Shown here: positions 1-6,814 of the stretch, in pieces | Layout of the letters: each line of letters starts with the position of its first letter | Position numbering within the stretch: the first letter of the stretch is position 1 | NCBI RefSeq assembly: GCF_000876655.1 | Contig: NZ_JYCN01000010.1 | Location: forward strand, 1 to 35,160 | Source: Arthrobacter sp. SPG23 | Lineage (GTDB): Bacteria > Actinomycetota > Actinomycetes > Actinomycetales > Micrococcaceae | Length of the DNA: 35,160 bases | Reading direction: 5' to 3' | The notes under the pieces: model-generated | Told to the model about the DNA's origin: nothing | The model's database searches: none | The model's input: the letters and a program-made list of their open reading frames with translations, nothing else | Position numbers and translations under genes: made by a program

Positions 1-77
1 GAGCCGAGAGCCGAGAGCCGAGAGCCGAGAGCCGAGAGCCGAGAGCCGAGAGCCGAGAGCCGAGAGCCGAGAGCCGA
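1..77. repeat. Heptamer tandem repeat, 11 perfect copies
   Basis: The unit GAGCCGA occurs 11 times without a mismatch, and the array may continue beyond the left edge. No stop codon occurs in any plus-strand frame. The frame starting at position 3 reads a heptapeptide repeat (EPRAESR) and stays open into the DUF262-like fragment that follows. The perfection of the copies points to recent expansion or contraction by replication slippage. An assembly artefact at a contig edge cannot be excluded. Confidence 0.95.
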
Positions 78-83
78 GGGCAG

Positions 84-209
84 TCATCGTACTATTTTCA
101 GCCGATCGTCGTTAAACGCATGGCCGACAGTCGGTGGGAACTCGTGGACGGCCAGCAGCGGCTCACAACGCTGTTCCTGATCCTGCGAGACATTCGCCGG
201 CCGAGGTGA
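84..209 (+). pseudogene. DUF262 (GmrSD/ParB-like N-terminal) gene fragment
   Basis: The translation contains YYFQPIVV followed by ELVDGQQRLTTLFLIL and then a TGA at 207-209. The DGQQR motif and hydrophobic helix are the hallmark of DUF262, the N-terminal nuclease-like domain of GmrSD type IV restriction enzymes and related proteins. Full proteins are several hundred residues long; only about 40 residues are present. The frame is open upstream through the heptamer array to the window edge, so a 5' part could lie outside the window. The 3' end is lost at a junction with a methyltransferase fragment. It is almost certainly non-functional as it stands. Confidence 0.75.
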
Positions 210-412
210 CATCCAGGTCCGCGACTGGCTCGACAACGGGCTGGCCGATGCCTCGGCCGATGCCGCCTGGACGATCGAGTCGAGCGAGCACATGGTGGAC
301 AAGCCCAGGTTCTTCGCCGAGGCGCACCGCGTGCTCGCGCCCGGCGGCCGTTTCGTCATTTTGCGCGTGGCTCGCCGCGGCGGCCGCCGACTTCGCTGTC
401 CAACATGATTCG
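208..412 (+). pseudogene. SAM-dependent methyltransferase fragment, frameshifted
   Basis: In the frame starting at 208 the translation includes WTIESSEHMVDK, FFAEAHRVLAPGGRF and VI. This matches the post-motif-I core of tocopherol-type/UbiE-like methyltransferases (acidic ESSEHM, then RVLxPGGRF). The expected continuation, CAWLA, is found only after a one-base shift at the TTTT run near 358-361. The SAM-binding motif I is absent, and the sequence becomes unrecognisable after about position 412. The piece is fused directly to the DUF262 remnant, so this is a recombination junction between two dead genes. Confidence 0.65.
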
Positions 413-682
413 CCGGGCTCGGCCACGGATACCTCCACATGGTCTGGGTGCTCGGAGGAAGCTCGATGTTGATGGCTCGAACATGAGTCTCGTGCTTATC
501 AGCCCAGAAGGGTTTTCAGCCGCGGATGAAGGATTTCCCGGCTTTGATGGGTGAGTGCTCGTCGAGGCCGACCCGTTTCGGGTTCTCTCCGACGACCGCG
601 TCGTGCTCATCTGGCATGGGAACCCTTGTGGCCCTTACGACCGCATGACACTGCCTTGTTCAGGTCGCTTCACGCCTCACGC
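413..682. other. Gene-poor stretch between pseudogene debris and operon end
   Basis: No convincing gene is visible here. Short frames on both strands lack family features and start signals. A stretch from 555 (plus strand) has a coding-like look (VLSDDRVVLIWHG), but it has no recognisable partner and an in-frame TGA just before it. The stretch is best read as decayed DNA downstream of the minus-strand operon that ends at 683. Confidence 0.4.
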
Positions 683-1405
683 CTATTTAAGAGGTTCATC
701 TCCCCGCAGGGCGTGGTGAGTACCGATTTGCCCCCGTCCAAGCGGTGAGGTAATGCCCTCGAGCAGGGCGTCAATGCGGTCGACAGTGGCCCAGCCATTG
801 ACGGCGATTTGACCAGCCGGGCTGACCCTCACTTCAAGGCGATCCGGTATCCCCGCCAGGCTCTCTTCTAGGTGGCGGTATCGGTTCGTGAGGAAATGGA
901 ACTTCTGATTGGTGGAACCAACCCAGGGGCGACGGAGATCAGGCTTTTCCGCCTCGTAGCGTCCGTCGATAAGGAGGTCAGTCTCGGCCAATAATGCTGC
1001 TGCCCCATCCGGTGCCGCAGGACTTTCCAGGAACTCGCGTTCAAACCCGGTGAAGATCATCACCGAAAGTCCCGCTGTGCGGACCCTTCCTGCCAAAGCG
1101 GCGAAGGTGCGTGCTTGTTCAAACGGTTCGCCTCCGAGCAGGGTTATCCCGTCCACATCTGCGTCACAGGCCCGGCTGACAAGCTCATCGACGGTAACGT
1201 CCTGGCCACCTGCTGTGCCCCAGAAATGCGGGTTAAAACAGCCAGGACACCGTATTGAACAGCCTTGGGCCCATATAGCGAAGCGGACACCGGGCCCTTC
1301 GGCTGCTGTTCGGGGAGTAACCGACCCGATCCTTAGGAGTTGCCCGGTCGGCGCTTCAGTAGTCAAGGGGCCGGACGCCAAGGGGGAGGCCGTCGGAGGG
1401 GGCAA
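683..1405 (-). CDS. Radical-SAM / 4Fe-4S single-cluster protein (NrdG-like activase fold)
   Basis: The 240-residue protein carries the cluster motif CSIRCPGC (Cys49, Cys53, Cys56; CX3CX2C) preceded by EGPGVRFAIWAQGC. The SAM-binding GGEP motif is at about 91-94. This layout is that of the short radical-SAM enzymes related to NrdG/PflA activases, which reductively cleave S-adenosylmethionine to make a radical. No anaerobic ribonucleotide reductase or pyruvate formate-lyase gene lies nearby, so the substrate is more likely a product of the same operon (inference). It is the last gene of the minus-strand operon. The proposed start is TTG and overlaps the upstream gene by 50 bases; a start nearer residue 20 is possible because the first 20 residues are low-complexity. 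Confidence 0.85.
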   Translation of the reverse strand: MPPPTASPLASGPLTTEAPTGQLLRIGSVTPRTAAEGPGVRFAIWAQGCSIRCPGCFNPHFWGTAGGQDVTVDELVSRACDADVDGITLLGGEPFEQARTFAALAGRVRTAGLSVMIFTGFEREFLESPAAPDGAAALLAETDLLIDGRYEAEKPDLRRPWVGSTNQKFHFLTNRYRHLEESLAGIPDRLEVRVSPAGQIAVNGWATVDRIDALLEGITSPLGRGQIGTHHALRGDEPLK

Positions 1406-2297
1406 TGGGGCCGTTCTTGACGCGTTGCTGACCCTGTTTGAAGGTCACCTTGTTCCGGAACTTCTGGAGCTCGTGGGGCTGCAGTCCGACGGCCGCAATC
1501 AGATGATCTAAATCCCGATATTCTCCCCGCTGCAGGCGTGTCGCGACCACACGGTCTGCAAGTGCGGGGTCGATACCGAGCATCGTGCTCAGGTCAGAAT
1601 TCGATGCGGAGTTCACATCAAGCGGAGTCGCTCTAGTGGCATCTTGTCCGGTGCTGGCCTGAGGTGCGGGCCGCATCGCTGGCTGGCCATTTGGCGGGCC
1701 ATAATGCGGAGAGTTGTTGACGCTTGGAAAGCTCGGGGTTGGTTCTACCGACCCGGACTGCTGGCCTGTGGGCGGGCCATAGTACGGAGTGTTGTTAACG
1801 CCTAGGAAGCGGCCCCCCGGTCCCGACGGCATGGGCTGGGCAGACTGGAGCGACTGTGCCTGCTGGACCGGAGGCCATCCTCCAGGTCCCGGTGCAGGCG
1901 CCATGGGTCCCTGCACCCCTGAGGCCTCTGACTGGTTGTACCAGGCGTTGGCTTCAGTCCGGTTGGCGCGCCAACGAAGGTAGTCACGGTTCAGGACTAT
2001 GGCAAAAACGACCAGACCCACATAGACGATCATCGTCACGGCGCCACCCGCAGAACTACTGCCATTCCGGGTGTTCCATATTGAGTTGGCGATCACCATC
2101 ACCGTGGCTCCAAGGCAGGCAACAATGCAGGCGATCCAGAACTTCCGGTTGCGGACTCTCAGCGCAACGTATAAGAAGCCGACGAATGAAAACACGCCGA
2201 AGCCGAGGATTGGTGCGAGTAGCCAGGCGCTGTGGCGGATGCGCCACTTGCGGTTGGCAAGAAGTACCCTTGATTCAGTGTTGGCGTAGTTCATCAT
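1356..2297 (-). CDS. Membrane protein with C-terminal ComEA-like helix-hairpin-helix domain
   Basis: The 313-residue protein has three predicted membrane helices between residues 24 and about 105. A Pro/Gly/Gln-rich linker holds two near-copies of a 16-residue unit (VNN-T/S-P-Y/H-YGPP-T/N-GQ). The C-terminal domain of about 65 residues, beginning TPLDVNSASNSDLSTMLGI, is a ComEA/Hef-type helix-hairpin-helix usually associated with DNA binding or protein contacts. The fold points to a membrane-anchored, cytoplasmic or cell-surface HhH module; the side of the membrane is not clear. Two ATGs (2297 and 2294) follow a GGGGTGG ribosome-binding site. It overlaps the DUF2997 gene by 23 bases. I do not recognise a named family for the full architecture. 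Confidence 0.8.
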   Translation of the reverse strand: MMNYANTESRVLLANRKWRIRHSAWLLAPILGFGVFSFVGFLYVALRVRNRKFWIACIVACLGATVMVIANSIWNTRNGSSSAGGAVTMIVYVGLVVFAIVLNRDYLRWRANRTEANAWYNQSEASGVQGPMAPAPGPGGWPPVQQAQSLQSAQPMPSGPGGRFLGVNNTPYYGPPTGQQSGSVEPTPSFPSVNNSPHYGPPNGQPAMRPAPQASTGQDATRATPLDVNSASNSDLSTMLGIDPALADRVVATRLQRGEYRDLDHLIAAVGLQPHELQKFRNKVTFKQGQQRVKNGPIAPSDGLPLGVRPLDY

Positions 2298-2493
2298 CCA
2301 CCCCTATGGCTTGCTGCGTGCCGATCGGCACTTCGTCGTACTCACTGGTGAAACTGCTCCACACCGTTTGCGCTTCCAGCAGCTCCTCCAGAAGCGCGAT
2401 GGTCTCCAAACATTTCGGGCCTTTCAGCCCTATGGTCTCGGCATGAATTGCTCCATTAGGGGCAACCCGGACAACAATCTGTTCAATCCCCAT
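2275..2493 (-). CDS. DUF2997 domain protein
   Basis: The 72-residue protein starts MGIEQIVVRVAPNGAIHAE and continues with GLKGPKCLETIALLEELL. This is the DUF2997 pattern: a short beta hairpin, then G-x-K-G-x-x-C and a helix. The family has no established biochemical role and usually sits beside DUF1257 and an AAA ATPase. Its ATG overlaps the stop of the DUF1257 gene by one base (TAATG), which implies translational coupling. Cys34 within the conserved G-K-C segment could be a modification or metal site, but that is speculation. Confidence 0.85.
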   Translation of the reverse strand: MGIEQIVVRVAPNGAIHAETIGLKGPKCLETIALLEELLEAQTVWSSFTSEYDEVPIGTQQAIGVDDELRQH

Positions 2494-2945
2494 TACGACC
2501 TAGCCCCTACGTTCAGCACGAGGGTCACGCTTTCGTCATCTTCCACAGTTTGGGAGGCTACAGTCATTCCCGCGGACGGTGCCCGATCGAGTAATTTCGC
2601 TAGTACTGTCTGTTGAACCTGGCGGCCGTACGCCTGGTCAATAGCGCTAACGATCTCCGGAGCTCTTTGCTCATCGACTTCGCCGGTGAAGTCGACTTGC
2701 CAGATTCCACTCGAATCGCGCTGGAATTGCGCTCTGACCCCGTGCCAGTCGGCGGTGATCGTCTGGGCGGAGCGCGTGACCGCTGCCTTAGTGTCTGTTA
2801 GTGCGGCTATCAGGAGTTCACTATCGCGCATCCTTGTCTGCACGTGGCACACTGTCCGGCCGTCCGCGTCTGTTTCTTTACGGCTGGCCTGCCATGCCCC
2901 GACGGCCGCCATGGTGAGGGGAATCAGGACGAGAGAAATGCTCAT
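2493..2945 (-). CDS. DUF1257 (Ycf35-like) protein with N-terminal membrane segment
   Basis: The 150-residue protein begins with a short hydrophobic segment (SLVLIPLTMAAVGAW), followed by the DUF1257 core: TRMRDSELLIAAL near residues 37-49, a central sheet, a QQTVLAKLLDRAPSAGMTV region, and a terminal ESVTLVLNV strand. DUF1257 proteins are known from plastid and cyanobacterial genomes (Ycf35) and from scattered bacterial operons with AAA ATPases. Their function is not established. The N-terminal hydrophobic helix is atypical for the family and would tether this copy to the membrane. The start ATG overlaps the ATPase stop codon by one base (TGATG). Confidence 0.82.
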   Translation of the reverse strand: MSISLVLIPLTMAAVGAWQASRKETDADGRTVCHVQTRMRDSELLIAALTDTKAAVTRSAQTITADWHGVRAQFQRDSSGIWQVDFTGEVDEQRAPEIVSAIDQAYGRQVQQTVLAKLLDRAPSAGMTVASQTVEDDESVTLVLNVGARS

Positions 2946-4627
2946 CAGAAATCCACCAATCTCCCACCCCGTGAAAGTGATGCGTCCGTTCGCGGTGGAG
3001 CTGGTACCGTCTCCGGCGGGGTCTCTACATCTGAGGTGGTGGTCCCGCTGTACCCCGACAGGTCTTCAGCTGCTGTGGCTGCGACCGCCCGGGTAGAAGC
3101 CCAGCCGCGAACAGCTGCGATCTGCTCCGCCTGGGTGACACTGAGGGGAACCATGTTCTCGACGGCGCGGTAAAGATCCTCGTTGACCAGTGCGCGGCGC
3201 TCTGCGTAGGCATCGAAAAGCGAAGCGACAACGGCCTGTTCGATCTCGGCGCCGGCATACCCTTCGCTGTTTTGTGTGAGTTCCTTTAGGAGCTGGTCAG
3301 TCACGTCGAGGGCGCCCGCTTTGCTTCGCTTCAGGCGTTTTGAGAGGTGGAGGCTCCAGATCTCGCGTCGTTCCTGGCTGGTAGGTAGGTCAACGAAGAA
3401 AATCTCGTCGAAACGGCCTTTGCGAAGGAACTCCGGCGGCAAGCGGTCGACTTTGTTAGCCGTTGCGATCACGAAGACGGGCGCCGTTTTCTCCTGCATC
3501 CAGGTCAGGAAAGAACCGAAGACACGGCTCGATGTGCCTCCGTCACCTGCGTCGCCTGAGACGCCTGAAAAGCCCTTTTCGATCTCATCCAGCCATAGGA
3601 CGCAGGGTGCTGCGGCCTCTGCTGTCCGAATAGCTGACCTCATGTTCTGCTCGCTGGATCCCACGAGGCCTGCGAAGATCTTGCCGATGTCGAGTCTGAG
3701 CAGCGGCAACTCCCATGCCGCAGCAATCGCCTTCGCAGTTAAAGACTTCCCGCAGCCGGGGATGCCGGTCATGAGGACTCCCTTAGGAGCAGGAATGCCG
3801 TATTCAGCAGCTTCATCCAGCCATGAATTGTTGCGCTTCGCGAGCCAGCGCTTCAGGTTCTGGAGTCCACCCACATCCTCCAGGTTCAGGGTGACATCCA
3901 CGAATTCCAGAAGCCCGGCTTTGCGGACGATCTGTTTCTTTTCGTCCATGATGACGTGCACATCATCATTGGACAGGACGCCGTCATCAACCATGGCCCG
4001 GGCGAAGGCATTAGTGGCCTCGTTGAGGGTGAGCCCGAGAGCTGCCTTCGCCAGCCGCTCACGGCCGACTGCGTCCACTTCAATCCTGATACGGCTGTCT
4101 GCCGTGCTGTTGGCGGCGATCATCGCGTCCAGAACATTCCTGATTTCCTTCTCGTTCGGCAGTGCGAAGTCAACCAGCGTTACGTCCTTTTCCAGTTCGA
4201 CGGGGAGACGGAGGAGTGGCGCGACGACTATGAGAACTCGTGCGGCACCGCCGCTCTGAAACGCGCCGGCGACGTCGCGGAGCAGCCGCACAAGCTGCGG
4301 GTCAGCCGGTCGACGCTCGTCGCCGAGGTGCGCGTGCAGATCGAGCATGATAAAAACGCCAGCTCCGTCTTGCCTCATCGTCCATTCGACAGCGGCTTTC
4401 GGATCTTGTGTGCCTTTATGGGCGGCCCCATCCAGACCGATGAACCCTCGGGTGCTGCTCCAGGTGTAGACGGGGCGAACCGTGCGCATGAGCATGGGGT
4501 CTGTTGCGACGGCCCTGATCTCGGCAAGGACGCGGGGTTCTTCAAATGACTCAACGTAGAGAATGGGGAACCGGGCGCGAAATAGCAAGGCGAGCGATTC
4601 GCGAAAATTCGTCTGCCCAGCTGCCAT
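2945..4627 (-). CDS. Ycf46-like AAA+ ATPase
   Basis: The 560-residue protein has an N-terminal degenerate AAA-like domain (about 15-170, with YVESFEEPR and no Walker A), then a classical AAA+ module. Walker A is GIPGCGKS at 288-295, Walker B is VLWLDEIE at 343-350, sensor 1 is ATAN at 388-391, and an arginine-finger region FLRKGRF lies at 400-406. The [11 protein letters not shown] segment before the module is typical of Ycf46. AAA+ proteins of this class form rings that remodel proteins; the client is unknown. It is the first gene of a five-gene operon (ATPase, DUF1257, DUF2997, HhH membrane protein, radical SAM) whose junctions all overlap. The ATG at 4627 is the natural start, just upstream of conserved sequence. 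Confidence 0.9.
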   Translation of the reverse strand: MAAGQTNFRESLALLFRARFPILYVESFEEPRVLAEIRAVATDPMLMRTVRPVYTWSSTRGFIGLDGAAHKGTQDPKAAVEWTMRQDGAGVFIMLDLHAHLGDERRPADPQLVRLLRDVAGAFQSGGAARVLIVVAPLLRLPVELEKDVTLVDFALPNEKEIRNVLDAMIAANSTADSRIRIEVDAVGRERLAKAALGLTLNEATNAFARAMVDDGVLSNDDVHVIMDEKKQIVRKAGLLEFVDVTLNLEDVGGLQNLKRWLAKRNNSWLDEAAEYGIPAPKGVLMTGIPGCGKSLTAKAIAAAWELPLLRLDIGKIFAGLVGSSEQNMRSAIRTAEAAAPCVLWLDEIEKGFSGVSGDAGDGGTSSRVFGSFLTWMQEKTAPVFVIATANKVDRLPPEFLRKGRFDEIFFVDLPTSQERREIWSLHLSKRLKRSKAGALDVTDQLLKELTQNSEGYAGAEIEQAVVASLFDAYAERRALVNEDLYRAVENMVPLSVTQAEQIAAVRGWASTRAVAATAAEDLSGYSGTTTSDVETPPETVPAPPRTDASLSRGGRLVDF

Positions 4628-4748
4628 TGACTGCCCCCACGATTTAGTTTCTAGCCGGGATCAATTTCCCTCGATTTCGGCCTAGCCTATCCCAGCTTTA
4701 CCCAGCTTGGGGCAAGGATGTCGGACAGAATGCGCAGTGTCTCATCAA
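4628..4748. other. Upstream region of the AAA ATPase operon
   Basis: This short AT-richer stretch should hold the promoter of the minus-strand operon. On the minus strand there are candidate -10-like sequences (for example TAGAAACT near 4650), but no convincing -35 at 16-18 bases, so no precise promoter is called. Confidence 0.3.
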
Positions 4749-5165
4749 CTATGTCTTCCTGCACTGCCGATGACACTGTCGAGCCCTACAGCAACCGGCG
4801 GTGAGGCTTCCGGCCAACACACACAGAGTGTCCAAAGCCGGGGAAGCGGGACATCCGGAAAACAAAGAAATCGCGCCTCGCGGACGGACACGTAAGCGGA
4901 TCGGCATCTGACCACGTGGGCCGGATTTGGTGTTGGTGGGCGTGAATCCGGTCCACGCAACCCGATGGGGAAGCACTTCCCCGATCCAGTGATTCAGCTG
5001 TTGCACATAGATACCGGTCGCGTCGAACAGCTGCACTACAAATTCGTCGTTCGTCGCGTACAGCCATAGGTGGAACGGACTGAGTACACGAACGGCCGCT
5101 TTAACCCACGACGACTCCGCCTCCGAATTCCAGCGTACGACAAGTGCTACGCGTTTGTTGGACAA
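4749..5165 (-). CDS. Hypothetical protein, uncertain
   Basis: This 138-codon frame has a protein-like first 85 residues (RVALVVRW, SPFHLWLYA, DEFVVQLFDATGIYV) and an unconvincing Arg/Cys-rich tail. The only starts are TTG codons; the frame stays open upstream to 5225. It matches no family I recognise. It may be a lineage-specific gene, a frameshifted remnant, or noise in this low-quality island. If it is not real, 4628-5322 contains no other convincing gene. Confidence 0.3.
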   Translation of the reverse strand: MSNKRVALVVRWNSEAESSWVKAAVRVLSPFHLWLYATNDEFVVQLFDATGIYVQQLNHWIGEVLPHRVAWTGFTPTNTKSGPRGQMPIRLRVRPRGAISLFSGCPASPALDTLCVLAGSLTAGCCRARQCHRQCRKT

Positions 5166-5322
5166 GTACGGCTGGTTTGGTGACGAGGGGAGGCTAGGGA
5201 AGCGGCGGCCGTTCGCCGACGCTTACGGGACTTTCGTGCGTTACGGAGTCCCGCCGTCGACGTTCCAGCCTCACAGGGCAACGCGGATTGTGCCGGAAAC
5301 GCGAAACCCCGGCGTCCCCAGG

Positions 5323-5730
5323 TTAGTGTTGCGCCCCAAGGACCGAATATGCGATCAGCATATCCAGCCGACGTATGTCCGCTTTCTTGCCCACCTTAAT
5401 TTTGATGTGTCCAGCCCTTGTCCAAAGCTCGAGCTCAGCGTCCATATCGAATGTTCCGGCATTCTCCGAGGACCACATGTTGATAGCAGAGTAGGGCAGT
5501 GAATACACCTCCACTTTCTTGCCAGTGATTCCTTGGGCGTCGCGGACGATCAATCGCTTGGTCGTAAAGATGGCGCTATCGCGAAATGTCTTATATGCGG
5601 CCACTGGTTGCTCGCCCGGGACCATTAGTTCCATGACGTCGTTTGGGATTGGACATTCGGTGACGAACATCCATGTGGTTACTGCTGCTGCCTCCAAGGC
5701 TGCTCCTTTGATTAGTGTGGGCCGAGCCAT
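5323..5730 (-). CDS. Bacterial PH-domain protein (PF08000-type)
   Basis: The 135-residue protein is one bacterial pleckstrin-homology domain. It has the family landmarks VPGEQPVAAYKTFRDSAIFT, TKRLIVRDAQGITGKK, YSLPYSAI and ELELWTRAG. These domains form oligomeric rings; their ligands are mostly undefined. The first 25 residues precede the usual domain start, so a later start is possible; there is no strong ribosome-binding site at 5730. It is transcribed toward the ATPase operon but separated from it by about 700 bases, so co-transcription is unlikely. Confidence 0.8.
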   Translation of the reverse strand: MARPTLIKGAALEAAAVTTWMFVTECPIPNDVMELMVPGEQPVAAYKTFRDSAIFTTKRLIVRDAQGITGKKVEVYSLPYSAINMWSSENAGTFDMDAELELWTRAGHIKIKVGKKADIRRLDMLIAYSVLGAQH

Positions 5731-5835
5731 CAGTGTCTCAAGAGGTCGGTCTCACTTCGTGCTTCCCGGCTACGGCGTGTGTCGTGGCGGATTGAGGTGC
5801 TGGACAGCATGGCGAATTGACGCCCCAGCGTTCTC

Positions 5836-6040
5836 TCAGAACGGCTTATTGCTTCCGTGACTTAGCGCGGGAGGCATCCGTATATTTGCTGGTGGTTCCC
5901 CGAACAACAGAAAATCGCTAAAAGGGTCCGGTTGTGCGCTCCGGTCAGTTGTCGCAGCGAGAAAGATCATTCCAATTGCGACGGTGATGCCGGAGCCGAT
6001 GAGAAGGGCGTTGAAGGGTCGCCAAAACTTCTCCTGCCCC
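5836..6040 (-). pseudogene. C-terminal remnant of a small membrane protein
   Basis: On the minus strand the translation runs FWRPFNALLIGSGITVAIGM and on to a stop at 5836, with one clear membrane helix and a polar tail (FSDFLLFGEPPANIRMPP). It has no start of its own. It begins abruptly where a VOC-family fragment in another frame ends, at about 6035-6045. It is read as the 3' end of an unrecognised membrane protein whose 5' end was lost in a rearrangement. Confidence 0.5.
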
Positions 6041-6157
6041 GTCCGGCGGGCCGTCGCTGCGGCTGAAGTCCTTGTAGGTGTACAGGGGGAGTTGCCCGCC
6101 GAAAACGTCCGCGTAGAAGCCGAGCGCCTCACGTGCTTTTCCGGGGAAGCTGACCCA
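6040..6157 (-). pseudogene. VOC/PhnB-family N-terminal fragment
   Basis: The minus-strand translation includes WVSFPGKAREALGFYADVFG, then LYTYKDFSRSDGPPD. This is the first beta-alpha-beta unit of PhnB-like VOC proteins (glyoxalase/bleomycin-resistance fold). Only about 38 of roughly 130 residues are present. It is bounded upstream by an IS end at about 6158 and downstream by the membrane-protein remnant. The gene was evidently interrupted near its start codon by the IS. Confidence 0.75.
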
Positions 6158-6263
6158 GGGCGTGTCTCCTAAAGCTGTTAGCCAGATGCTGATGGCTCGT
6201 AGGACGGCTCCGCCGCGGTAGGTGAGTGCGAGTTTGTCGTAGCGGGTTGCACGGGTACTCCTG
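6158..6263 (-). mobile_element. 3' remnant of an IS5-like transposase with terminal repeat
   Basis: The minus-strand translation gives TRYDKLALTYRGGAVLRAIS followed by IWL, the C-terminus typical of IS5-group transposases in actinobacteria. The plus-strand start of the remnant, GGGCGTGTCTCCTAAAG, looks like the outer end of such an element. Only about 100 bases survive. The rest of the IS is gone, and the interior edge (about 6263) is fused to half of an alpha/beta hydrolase gene. The element is immobile. Confidence 0.7.
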
Positions 6264-6763
6264 ACGTGCACATCAGGCCAAGCGCCGGGCTGCTGGGGCT
6301 TTTCCCCAAGCTCTGGCACGCCTTCGCGCTCGCGGCTCCATCAATCGGTCCGCGTCTCCAGCGGAGCGAGAAGTTCACGCGGCACCTCTTCACGGCCTTC
6401 GAGCCTGAAGGCGGAGTGCCGGAGGTGGACATGGAGCTCTACGGGGTTGGGATGGCCCAGCCCGAGAGGGCATGGGCAGGCTCAGCCCTCTACCGCGGCA
6501 CGATCCTCCCGGCGTTCATGGCCATCATTTTCGGGGCATACGCCAAACGCGACTTTACGGTGCCGACCCTCGCCCTCATCGGTGCCAGGGAGCCGTCCGC
6601 GACTCTTCAGGAGATGGGCCACCGGCCCGGGCGCGGGGGTAACGTGACCACGGAGATCCTTCCCGGCGAGGGCCACTTCCTCGCAGACCACCGCCCTGAG
6701 CTGATTGCCGACAAGGCTCTGCGGTTCTTCGCACAGAAACCGGACCGGTACCACGGCAAATAA
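6264..6763 (+). pseudogene. Alpha/beta hydrolase, C-terminal half only
   Basis: About 165 codons encode the cap region and C-terminus of an epoxide-hydrolase-type alpha/beta hydrolase: YGVGMAQPERAWAGSALYRG, the strand VPTLALIGAREPS, and the terminal EGHFLADHRPELI that carries the catalytic histidine. The N-terminal half, including the oxyanion HG motif and the nucleophile elbow, is missing. The sequence starts exactly at the inner edge of the IS remnant. An ATG at 6266 is fortuitous. It is a deletion product and not expected to be catalytically active. Confidence 0.8.
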
Positions 6764-6814
6764 TGCAATCCATCGCAGTATCCCCATGAGAGGGACCAGG
6801 AAAATCATCGTCCT

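Noticed and set aside
1..77. CRISPR-like array
   Set aside because: The repeat is a 7-bp unit with no spacers; it is a simple microsatellite.
555..680. Coding-like plus-strand stretch with DDRVVLIWHG
   Set aside because: It has no reliable start signal, follows an in-frame TGA, and degenerates within 35 residues; there is too little to call a gene or a family.
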